In this document: piece by piece, positions 1-5,464 of the stretch
Numbering within the stretch: position 1 is the stretch's first letter
Layout of the letters: each line of letters starts with the position of its first letter
Assembly (NCBI GenBank): GCA_014729315.1
Contig: WJKD01000465.1
Location: 1-6,957 of the forward strand
DNA length: 6,957 nt
Direction: 5' to 3'
From: Promethearchaeota archaeon
GTDB lineage: Archaea; Asgardarchaeota; Lokiarchaeia; Sigynarchaeales; SOKP01
Program-made: the position numbers and the translations under genes
Notes under the pieces: model-generated
Database searches by the model: none
What the model saw: only the letters and a program-made list of their open reading frames with translations
What the model was told of the DNA's origin: nothing

Positions 1-770
1 ATTCTATAATTAAAAGTCAGGATATTGCAACGCAAGAAGAATTAAATAAAGATAAAATGTCAAAAACTCTTAAAAACTCATCTCTGAATTTTACAGAAGA
101 AGAACTTCAGTTAATAGCAGAATTCGCAATCGATAAGATTGCCCAAAAGATTGAGCAAGAGGATCCTCAATCTGCGATCATGAATAATTACTTTAAGATG
201 TTCGAGCCAAAAAAGAAAGTGATTGAACAAAAAGAATTTTCTATTGGCATAAGCGTTGCCGGTTGGATTATTTTAAGCCTTTGTGCGTGGTATTGGATAT
301 TTTTCTTTTTTATTATGAAAGATTTTGAACCGCTTACGTATACGACTTACATTACACTTATTCTAATTAGTCTCACATTAATTAATCGATTTGAATCCAC
401 GCTTCTTAATTCAATAACCAGTATATCGGTGTACGGATTCTTTACAATCACTTTGTGGTTGATTCCCGTTTCGAGTGACTTCTGGGGCTGGATGACGGGA
501 CCCATTTTACATGGTGCGATGGCAGGGTTTCAAATGTATCTGGTGTTCCACCGCAAAATTGCCGTAAGTAAAAGGTATATTATATGGGGATTTCTGTTTT
601 ATATTATTTTTTTAAGCAGTTACGACACATTTGCCCGTTTAAATATTATCACCGATACGCAGAACATTTTTCCCGAATTAATGACGGCTGTGTTCTCATT
701 TTACACATTAGGGCTAACCAGCATCATGTTGTACTTTTATAAGAAGAAATTTGGCATTTTGTTACCATAA
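1..770 (+). CDS. Multi-pass membrane protein of unknown function, 5' end cut by window
   Basis: I do not recognise this protein. The reading frame is open to the left edge; the first complete codon is at position 3. An ATG at 57 could be read as the start and would give 237 residues. However, 18 further codons upstream read as ordinary polar protein (SIIKSQDIATQEELNKDK), and there is no TATA-like box about 25 bases before 57 and no Shine-Dalgarno motif, so the gene probably begins outside the window. Counting from the ATG, a charged amphipathic helical segment (about residues 12-36) precedes six hydrophobic segments near 62-87, 95-111, 115-138, 143-164, 174-190 and 206-228. The C-terminus is short and basic (YKKKFGILLP). 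The layout suggests an integral membrane protein with a cytoplasmic N-terminal helix. No catalytic or transport motif is visible. It is followed by T-runs and appears separate from the next gene. Confidence 0.75.
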   Translation, partial: SIIKSQDIATQEELNKDKMSKTLKNSSLNFTEEELQLIAEFAIDKIAQKIEQEDPQSAIMNNYFKMFEPKKKVIEQKEFSIGISVAGWIILSLCAWYWIFFFFIMKDFEPLTYTTYITLILISLTLINRFESTLLNSITSISVYGFFTITLWLIPVSSDFWGWMTGPILHGAMAGFQMYLVFHRKIAVSKRYIIWGFLFYIIFLSSYDTFARLNIITDTQNIFPELMTAVFSFYTLGLTSIMLYFYKKKFGILLP

Positions 771-816
771 TTTTTTTCTCTCATTTTTTTATTTTAACAT
801 CTCTTTTTCTGTTTTT
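771..816 (+). terminator. Oligo-T terminator region after the membrane protein gene
   Basis: Immediately after the TAA stop there are T-runs at 771-777, 784-790, 804-808 and 812-816 in the sense strand, without a strong hairpin. Closely spaced oligo-T tracts of this kind are the usual intrinsic termination signal of archaeal RNA polymerase. They separate the membrane protein gene from the deacetylase promoter. Confidence 0.6.
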
Positions 817-875
817 GTATTAACTTTCATTTATCTAACGCGATTTAACCTTTAACACGATTTTAAGAGAACTGT

Positions 876-902
876 TTTATAGGTTGTCTTCTTACCTATA
901 AA
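876..902. promoter_or_regulatory. Perfect 9-bp inverted repeat overlapping a TATA box (candidate operator)
   Basis: TTTATAGGT at 876-884 and its exact reverse complement ACCTATAAA at 894-902 are separated by 9 bases, so arm centres are 18 bases apart. The right arm contains most of the putative TATA box of the deacetylase gene. A dimeric repressor bound here would block TBP, a common mode of repression in archaea. The binding protein is unknown, and no regulator gene is in the window. Confidence 0.5.
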
Positions 903-904
903 TA
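896..904 (+). promoter_or_regulatory. TATA box of the deacetylase-kinase unit
   Basis: CTATAAATA at 896-904 is close to the archaeal TATA consensus. A transcript would be expected to start about 25 bases further on, near 926, giving a leader of about 28 bases. That leader holds the purine-rich GAAGGGA at 936-942, a weak Shine-Dalgarno candidate 11 bases before the ATG at 954. The start site is inferred, not observed. Confidence 0.55.
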
Positions 905-953
905 GCTAAAATAGTAAGTAAATTTTAGACCAGTAGAAGGGAAATGTATCTTT

Positions 954-1697
954 ATGTCAGAAAATCGATTTATTTACGAGGATGAAATTCCTATTGCGGT
1001 TCCAAAAAGTATAATGGTGTTTGCAGGACATCCCGACGATGAGTTAATATCATGTGGAGGAACCATCCTCAAGTACCAAGAACTTGGGTCGGATATTACC
1101 GTGGTAGTTGCCACGACGGGATTAGGAGGATATGCGAAAAAAGACCAAAAGGAGGAGATCTTGGACCAGAGAGAAAAGGAGCTCGAATTAGTGTCTGAAG
1201 TATTGAATTGTAAGTTCATAGAGTTAGGATATTCTGATATGCAAATAAATCGAAAAAAAATCTCAAAAATTACAAATTTAATTAGAGATCAGCAGCCGCA
1301 AGTGATCATATTCCCACATTATACCGATTTTCATCGAGTTCATCGCAATTTATCGTATGTTGTGAGGGAAGCAGTCTATCATTGTTCCACTGGTAAAGCT
1401 TATGGTGGACATGGCCGAGATTGGAAGCCGTTGGGAGTCTATTACTACGAAAGCCCATCGTGTAAATTTCAATACATAGAAGGATCTGTGTTTGTTGTGG
1501 TCGATATCGAAAAGTACTGGGAGAAAAAAGAGGAGATTTTTAACCATATCTACATTTCGCAGAAAGAAGTGCTGGAAAGAGTGCTTGATTGGGCAGAAGA
1601 TACCGCCGTGTTGCGGGGTAACGAAATAGGAACGCAATATGGTGAAGCGTTTATCCCCGAAACTACCTACACACCCCTAAAACTATTGTTAGTGTGA
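954..1697 (+). CDS. PIG-L/LmbE-family sugar N-deacetylase
   Basis: This is a 247-residue zinc-dependent deacetylase of the PIG-L (LmbE) family, which removes the acetyl group from N-acetylglucosamine in small conjugates or oligosaccharides. The signature AGHPDDE is at residues 24-30, giving ligands His26 and Asp29 and the general base Asp28. The distal motif HYTDFHRVHRN (122-132) supplies the third ligand, most likely His130. Near the C-terminus, RGNEIGTQYGEAF (221-233) matches the family's conserved ending. Length is normal and no signal peptide is seen, so it should be cytoplasmic. ATG 954 is the first start after an in-frame stop at 915-917. The ROK kinase gene follows after 68 bases. Known substrates in the family include diacetylchitobiose (archaeal Dac), GlcNAc-phosphatidylinositol, and mycothiol and bacillithiol precursors. 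The neighbours favour an amino-sugar role, but the sequence does not fix the substrate. Confidence 0.93.
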   Translation: MSENRFIYEDEIPIAVPKSIMVFAGHPDDELISCGGTILKYQELGSDITVVVATTGLGGYAKKDQKEEILDQREKELELVSEVLNCKFIELGYSDMQINRKKISKITNLIRDQQPQVIIFPHYTDFHRVHRNLSYVVREAVYHCSTGKAYGGHGRDWKPLGVYYYESPSCKFQYIEGSVFVVVDIEKYWEKKEEIFNHIYISQKEVLERVLDWAEDTAVLRGNEIGTQYGEAFIPETTYTPLKLLLV

Positions 1698-1724
1698 TTC
1701 TTTGGAGAATCCAATAGGATTTTT
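1696..1724 (+). other. Two mutually exclusive hairpins ending in a T-run between deacetylase and kinase
   Basis: Starting inside the deacetylase stop codon, GATTCT (1696-1701) pairs with AGAATC (1706-1711) around a TTGG loop. Overlapping this, AATCC (1708-1712) pairs with GGATT (1717-1721) around an AATA loop and runs into TTTTT (1720-1724). Both stems cannot form at once because they share 1708-1711. The second resembles a weak terminator that could reduce kinase expression. The stems are short and could be chance in AT-rich DNA. Confidence 0.3.
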
Positions 1725-1765
1725 GCAAATATTTTCCTTTATCAATTATTAAAGAGAGAGTAAAG

Positions 1766-2767
1766 ATGATAATCGCTGCGGTCGACATTGGAGGCACCTG
1801 GATTCGCGTATCAATATGCAGTTCAGATTTGAACGAAAAAAACATTAAGATCAAAACTGTTCGAACTCCTAAAGACCATAAATTTGCTATTAGCAATGCT
1901 ATTTGCAAGTTGCTCCAAGAATTGATGGAGGAAAATGATATAAACACCAAAGATATGGTAGGTATCGGTTTAGCTTCTGCAGGACCATTAGACATGCGAA
2001 ATGGTGAAGTGTTTAACAATGCAAATCTGGGATTTAAGACTATTCCGTTGAAAAAACCTATCGCTGACACTTTTCCGGGAATCCCAATTAATTTAATTAA
2101 CGACTGCAACGCTGCTGTGTTAGGTATCCATTATTTTGAAGCGAACGAGAACGAAAAGGATAATTTGGTCTACATAACAATGTCGACAGGAATAGGCGGA
2201 GGCGTTATTTGTAATGGTCATCTTCTACTAGGCAAGGAAGGGAACGCAGCAGAAATAGGCCACGGTTTAGTGGAACCGAGAAGTAAGTTACAGTGCAATT
2301 GCGGCGCTTACGGATGCTGGGAGGTTTATAGTTCCGGAACGGGCGTAGAAAACAGAGCGTTAAGTATGATTGAAAGTGAAAAGCTAAACGCGAATGTCTT
2401 GATGGAAATCGTCAATAACGACACTTCAAAAATAACTGCAAAAGAAGTTTTTGAGGCAGCGAGAAAGGCAGACGAACTCTCGAAAAAAATAGTCCAAGAT
2501 TGCGTTTTTTATTCTAAAGTCGGAATAGGGTTAGTAAATAACTTTTACGACTGTTCGAGCATCTATTTTGGAGGGGCAATGATGAAAGATAAAGATCAGA
2601 TTCTAGACCCTATAATCGCACAATTTGAGAAAGATCCAATTCAATTTACTATTAACCACCCTCCAGAGATGAAGATGACCAGGTTGGGCGACGAAGTGGG
2701 TTTGAGAGGGGCTTTAGCACTTATTAAATACAAACTGGAGAATAGTCCATTAGTAGCCGCTTTATGA
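1766..2767 (+). CDS. ROK-family sugar kinase (glucokinase/glucosamine kinase type)
   Basis: This 333-residue ROK protein has the ASKHA kinase fold and should phosphorylate a hexose or amino sugar at O6 with ATP. The N-terminal phosphate loop is DIGGT (residues 7-11). The catalytic aspartate is Asp113 in INDCNAA. The second ATP-binding loop is STGIGGG (140-146). Glu163 and His166 in the EIGH motif are followed by the ROK zinc signature CNCGAYGCWE (177-186), with Cys177, Cys179 and Cys184. A late FGGA element (268-271) belongs to the C-terminal nucleotide-binding lobe. All key residues are intact and there is no DNA-binding N-terminal domain, so this is an enzyme rather than a ROK repressor. 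The start at 1766 follows a purine-rich stretch (1751-1760). It lies 68 bases after the deacetylase and is probably cotranscribed. Glucose, glucosamine, GlcNAc and ManNAc are possible substrates; glucosamine is the contextual guess. Confidence 0.93.
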   Translation: MIIAAVDIGGTWIRVSICSSDLNEKNIKIKTVRTPKDHKFAISNAICKLLQELMEENDINTKDMVGIGLASAGPLDMRNGEVFNNANLGFKTIPLKKPIADTFPGIPINLINDCNAAVLGIHYFEANENEKDNLVYITMSTGIGGGVICNGHLLLGKEGNAAEIGHGLVEPRSKLQCNCGAYGCWEVYSSGTGVENRALSMIESEKLNANVLMEIVNNDTSKITAKEVFEAARKADELSKKIVQDCVFYSKVGIGLVNNFYDCSSIYFGGAMMKDKDQILDPIIAQFEKDPIQFTINHPPEMKMTRLGDEVGLRGALALIKYKLENSPLVAAL

Positions 2768-4201
2768 CTTCGCGTTTAATTGCAACTTCAACAAATCTGA
2801 GGTCAATTGTAAATTTTTTTGAGCATTGCTCTTTTCCTTGGCTTCACTGATTATTCGAAAGATTGGTTCGGTGTTTGATGGATGGACAAGCACGAACCAG
2901 TCGTTATCTTGGCCGAATCTGAGGTCAAAATCAATTTGTTGCACATCGTATCCCTCGTTTATTAACTCGTCTTTTAAATCTTTTATAACTAGCTTAACAT
3001 TCGCATTTCCAATAGGAATGTATTCCCGAACTGCTGAAAATTTGGGCAATTTAGCAACTAAAGTAGAAATTCTTTCTTGTCGTTCTAATAAAATCTCGAT
3101 GATTTTAACCGCAGCGAATATACCGTCCCGTGTATTATTGAAATGGGGAACTATAACTCCTCCGCAGGATCCTTCACCTCCAAATACAAATGAATTACTA
3201 TTTTTATCGTGCCCACCTTTCATTAAATCGAACATAGATTTTGCCAAGTAATATTCTCCTACTGGCGTTCGAAGGATCTTTCCGTTATATTTACTAATTA
3301 TAGTGTCAAACATCAAAGAAGAGGCAAGATTAGTGACAAAAATGATTTCTCTATTTGTTTTTGCCATTTCTTGCGCATAATATTGGAGAATTAATGCCAA
3401 GCTCACATCTTCGGAGTAGTATTCTCCTCCATCTCCGATCATAGCTAACCTATCAGCATCGCAATCTTGAGCAAATCCAATATCCAAATTATTATCTTTA
3501 ATTTCATTCATTAAGTCCGTTAAATTTGCCTGGATGGGTTCAATAATTCTTGGAAATCTGCCCGTTTCGTCAAAATCGTTATTTATTAGAGAAATCTGGC
3601 AGCCAAGTTTTTTCAATAAATCGGGAACAACAAATTTACCGGCACCAGCTCCAGAATCATATCCAATGCATATGTGATTTTTATTTTTAATTCCATCGAA
3701 TTTGATAATCGAGAGCAGATCATTTACATAACTGCTAATTGCTTCTTTATTCTTGTATTGTTGATCGAATGATACAGCCTTATTTATATCTCGTGCTTCT
3801 AAATGGATTTTTTCTAAGATTTGTTGCATATCGTTTATTTCTTCTTTATTCATAAAAGTATAGTCCGAGAGTAATTTTATTCCGTTCCATTCAGGAGGAT
3901 TATGAGAACCTGTGACGATGATCCCTCCAGGGATTGATTCTTTATTCTTTGTATAAATCACAATAGGAGTTGGACAGATTTCTAGATCTATAATATCACA
4001 TCCCGCTTCGATCAATCCGCTTACGATATTTGATTGCACCTTCACGCTACTGGGGCGCGTATCTCGACCAATCATCACTTCTTTTCCATCTAACCAAATT
4101 CCGTATGCCAGTCCAATTTTCTTAATCGTTTCGTAGCTTAAATTCTTACCCGGGATACCCCTAATTCCACTTATGGTAAAAATAAAATCCTCGTTCATCA
4201 T
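2762..4201 (-). CDS. Phosphohexomutase, GlmM-like (phosphoglucosamine/phosphomannomutase family)
   Basis: This is a 479-residue alpha-D-phosphohexomutase, interconverting sugar 6- and 1-phosphates through a phosphoserine. Domain 1 has SGIRG (11-15), GRDTRPSS (45-52) and the catalytic loop TGSHNPPEWNG (97-107) with phosphoserine Ser99. Domain 2 has the magnesium loop DCDADR (246-251). Domain 3 has the sugar-binding loop GEGSCGG (342-348), nearer the GlmM/archaeal form than the GEMSGH of bacterial PMM/PGM. Domain 4 has the phosphate loop HPSNTEPIFR (440-449), in which His440 replaces the usual first arginine. Length is normal. The start is the first of two ATG codons (4201-4199, then 4198-4196), preceded by an A/T box at 4231-4242 and no Shine-Dalgarno motif. 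The gene is convergent with the ROK kinase and its stop overlaps that gene by 6 bases. The substrate could be glucosamine-, mannose- or glucose-phosphate. Confidence 0.93.
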   Translation of the reverse strand: MMNEDFIFTISGIRGIPGKNLSYETIKKIGLAYGIWLDGKEVMIGRDTRPSSVKVQSNIVSGLIEAGCDIIDLEICPTPIVIYTKNKESIPGGIIVTGSHNPPEWNGIKLLSDYTFMNKEEINDMQQILEKIHLEARDINKAVSFDQQYKNKEAISSYVNDLLSIIKFDGIKNKNHICIGYDSGAGAGKFVVPDLLKKLGCQISLINNDFDETGRFPRIIEPIQANLTDLMNEIKDNNLDIGFAQDCDADRLAMIGDGGEYYSEDVSLALILQYYAQEMAKTNREIIFVTNLASSLMFDTIISKYNGKILRTPVGEYYLAKSMFDLMKGGHDKNSNSFVFGGEGSCGGVIVPHFNNTRDGIFAAVKIIEILLERQERISTLVAKLPKFSAVREYIPIGNANVKLVIKDLKDELINEGYDVQQIDFDLRFGQDNDWFVLVHPSNTEPIFRIISEAKEKSNAQKNLQLTSDLLKLQLNAKS

Positions 4202-4230
4202 CGTTACTTAAGATAAGGAATTATTACAAT

Positions 4231-4242
4231 AAATATAATATA
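4231..4242 (-). promoter_or_regulatory. TATA-like box of the phosphohexomutase gene
   Basis: On the minus strand, TATATTATATTT lies about 30-40 bases before the ATG at 4201. That spacing would place transcription start roughly 5-10 bases before the start codon, a very short leader typical of archaea. The exact boundaries are uncertain in this AT-rich stretch. Confidence 0.4.
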
Positions 4243-4273
4243 ACAAGAAAGATGTGATTAAAATTCATACTTG

Positions 4274-4283
4274 TTGATATCAA
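4274..4283. promoter_or_regulatory. 10-bp palindrome in the middle of the divergent intergenic region
   Basis: TTGATATCAA is a perfect palindrome lying near the midpoint of the 168-base space between the divergent mutase and methyltransferase genes. The location suits a shared operator, but a single 10-mer palindrome can arise by chance. Confidence 0.25.
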
Positions 4284-4306
4284 AAAATCTATTGGAAACC
4301 ATAAAT

Positions 4307-4337
4307 TAAATTGAATGATCTTATTTAGTTCAATTTA
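4307..4337. promoter_or_regulatory. 9-bp inverted repeat just upstream of the methyltransferase promoter
   Basis: TAAATTGAA (4307-4315) and its exact complement TTCAATTTA (4329-4337) are separated by 13 bases, with arm centres 22 bases (two helical turns) apart. They end just before the TATA-like element at 4340. That position suits an activator or repressor site. The low-complexity composition weakens the case. Confidence 0.35.
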
Positions 4338-4339
4338 TG

Positions 4340-4357
4340 TTTTAAAAAATTTTTAAG
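4340..4357 (+). promoter_or_regulatory. TATA-like element for a probably leaderless methyltransferase transcript
   Basis: The A/T element TTTTAAAAAATTTTTAAG ends 12 bases before the ATG at 4370. Its 5' half (TTTAAAAA) is centred about 25 bases before that ATG, so transcription would start at or next to the A of the ATG. No Shine-Dalgarno sequence is present, which agrees with a leaderless mRNA. Confidence 0.45.
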
Positions 4358-4369
4358 TCGTTTTAAAAA

Positions 4370-4921
4370 ATGGTTACTGTGAAAAAATGGAAAGAAACAA
4401 AGGGAGAACAAATTCTTTTAGAAGTAGGTATTGACAAAGATCAACTTGTTCTAGATTTTGGATGTGGAAAGGGAATATATTCGGTTCTTGCGGCTAAGAT
4501 CGTTGGAGAGGGAGGGAAAATATATGCGTTAGATTCCAACGACGAAAAACTTCTCCACGAACTAAGGGACGCAGTTACAAAACAGAACATAAAAAACATC
4601 AAAATTATTGAAACTTCAGGAGAAATTTCATTACCATTTAATCAATACACCCTTGATGTTGTATTGATCTACGACGTGTATCACCTTCTCGACAAGAAAG
4701 AAAGAGCTAAATTATTAAGAGAATCACATCGTGTCTTGAAAAAGAATGGTATTCTTTCTTATCACGCAACTCATTTAAGTTCCTACGATGTGAAGTTATC
4801 TAATGTAAAAAAGAAATTAAAGCAAATCGGATTTGCTTTCATAAATGAACTTCATAAACCTATGTTTCATTGGAATTGGATTGAAGAAAGCGTTATATTA
4901 AATTTTGAAAAAATGAATTGA
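4370..4921 (+). CDS. Class I SAM-dependent methyltransferase (UbiE-like fold), substrate unknown
   Basis: This is a 183-residue single-domain methyltransferase with a Rossmann-type fold. Motif I, VLDFGCGKGIYSV (27-39), forms the S-adenosylmethionine glycine loop with Asp29 leading into it. Asp55 in YALDSNDE (53-59 region) is the acidic residue expected to bind the ribose hydroxyls. Motif IV is LDVVLIYDVYHLL (95-107), and RVLKKNGILSYH (121-132) is the usual post-motif strand before the C-terminal beta hairpin. It is at the short end for the family and has no extra substrate domain, so small molecules such as quinone precursors, metabolites or metalloids are possible. No conserved cysteine set of the ArsM type is present. 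It stands alone, divergent from the mutase, with about 220 bases before the next gene. A functional link to the sugar genes is not supported. Confidence 0.88.
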   Translation: MVTVKKWKETKGEQILLEVGIDKDQLVLDFGCGKGIYSVLAAKIVGEGGKIYALDSNDEKLLHELRDAVTKQNIKNIKIIETSGEISLPFNQYTLDVVLIYDVYHLLDKKERAKLLRESHRVLKKNGILSYHATHLSSYDVKLSNVKKKLKQIGFAFINELHKPMFHWNWIEESVILNFEKMN

Positions 4922-5010
4922 TGCGTCAAAATACTCATAAATATTTTATTTAACTACCTTCTTGAAGTTATTTTTTGAAGAGAAAAATAAATTTTGATTT
5001 GTTTTATGAT

Positions 5011-5031
5011 CACGAACCAAAACACGAATCA
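5011..5031. repeat. Short direct repeat, CACGAAYCA twice at 12-base period
   Basis: CACGAACCA at 5011-5019 recurs as CACGAATCA at 5023-5031, 8 of 9 bases identical, in the gene-free stretch 4922-5143. It could be a tandem regulator site upstream of the small gene at 5144, but a single pair of near-identical 9-mers is weak evidence. Otherwise this stretch shows only T-runs (4971-4976, 5035-5041). Confidence 0.25.
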
Positions 5032-5085
5032 TTATTTTTTTATTGAAATGTAATTATAAAGTAGTTGCAAGATAAATGTGATTTT

Positions 5086-5110
5086 AAAACCTTGGGGTTT
5101 TTTTATTTTT
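5086..5110 (+). terminator. Hairpin plus T-run before the small gene
   Basis: AAAACC (5086-5091) pairs with GGTTTT (5096-5101) around a TTGG loop, and T-runs continue to 5110 with one interruption. This has the shape of an intrinsic terminator. It lies about 165 bases after the methyltransferase stop and 34 bases before the start of the small gene. It therefore could end the methyltransferase transcript or sit in the leader of the small gene. Confidence 0.45.
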
Positions 5111-5143
5111 AATTCTAAGAGGAAGTAAAAATCGTAAGCCCAA

Positions 5144-5356
5144 ATGGAGCAGCTCGATTGTTTTCAAGTGTATAGTTTAACGGATGGAGTAAATTTTTTC
5201 GTGGATAAGATTTGGTTAAAGGAAGATCGGTTATATTTTCGAGTAATTGAGGACTTACAAAATCCTTCAAATCAATTTCGAAGAGAAAGCGATGAGAGGG
5301 TTTATTCCATTCAAACTCATAATCTATGTAGTATAAGAGTTAGATTATACTTTTAA
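5144..5356 (+). CDS. Small hypothetical protein, 70 residues
   Basis: I do not recognise this protein. It has 70 residues, no signal peptide or membrane segment, and two cysteines (Cys6 and Cys62) too far apart for a zinc knuckle. Alternating hydrophobic residues in VNFFVDKIWLKEDRLYFRVI (16-35) suggest beta strands, and the end (VRLYF) is also strand-like. The composition, rich in aromatic and charged residues with no low-complexity bias, looks like genuine coding. An in-frame stop at 5135-5137 means ATG 5144 is the earliest start. The purine-rich GAGGAAG at 5118-5124 is about 19 bases away, too far to be a normal Shine-Dalgarno site for this ATG. Neighbours give no functional clue. It could be an orphan or a lineage-specific gene; a chance frame remains possible. 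Confidence 0.55.
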   Translation: MEQLDCFQVYSLTDGVNFFVDKIWLKEDRLYFRVIEDLQNPSNQFRRESDERVYSIQTHNLCSIRVRLYF

Positions 5357-5397
5357 AATATCTGATTTCTTTTTGATAACTTAAATTTAGACCGATT

Positions 5398-5422
5398 TAA
5401 AACTTCAAATCTTTAAGTTTTA
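5398..5422. terminator. Hairpin between convergent genes, possible bidirectional terminator
   Basis: TAAAACTT (5398-5405) pairs exactly with AAGTTTTA (5415-5422) around a 9-base loop. It lies in the 108-base gap between the ends of the small plus-strand gene and the minus-strand flavodoxin-ferredoxin gene. No long T-run directly follows on either strand, so the terminator role rests on position and the stem alone. A T5 run at 5370-5374 is the nearer sense-strand signal for the small gene. Confidence 0.3.
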
Positions 5423-5464
5423 CGATTTATTGAATTTAAATTTCAAATATAATTTTAGAACATT

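Noticed and set aside
944..985. ATG at 944 as an alternative deacetylase start, closer to the GAAGGGA motif
   Set aside because: It is out of frame with the deacetylase and meets a stop after 13 codons.
974..1219. Open minus-strand frame of 81 codons
   Set aside because: It lies opposite the deacetylase active-site region, whose plus-strand reading has unmistakable family motifs. The minus translation is serine-rich and motif-free.
1350..1637. Open minus-strand frame of 95 codons
   Set aside because: It is fully antisense to the deacetylase C-terminal half and shows no recognisable protein features.
954..1697. Reading the deacetylase as part of a eukaryote-like GPI-anchor pathway
   Set aside because: PIG-L enzymes act on many substrates, and no glycosyltransferase, inositol or anchor-assembly gene is in the window. 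Family membership alone does not support it.
1663..2109. Open minus-strand frame of 148 codons
   Set aside because: It spans the deacetylase end, the spacer and the kinase N-terminus. Both plus-strand genes are well supported, so this is a complementary-strand artefact.
2826..3251. Open plus-strand frame of 141 codons
   Set aside because: It is antisense to the mutase domains 3-4, where all conserved loops are intact. The plus translation is serine-rich without domain character.
4922..5143. Possible tRNA or structured RNA in the longest gene-free stretch
   Set aside because: No cloverleaf, T-loop or GC-rich arms are seen; only A/T-rich sequence, a short direct repeat and one terminator-like hairpin.
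5431..5445. Near-palindrome TGAATTTAAATTTCA resembling the one at 6308-6319
   Set aside because: It is low-complexity A/T sequence between convergent gene ends, away from any start, so shared operator function is unlikely.
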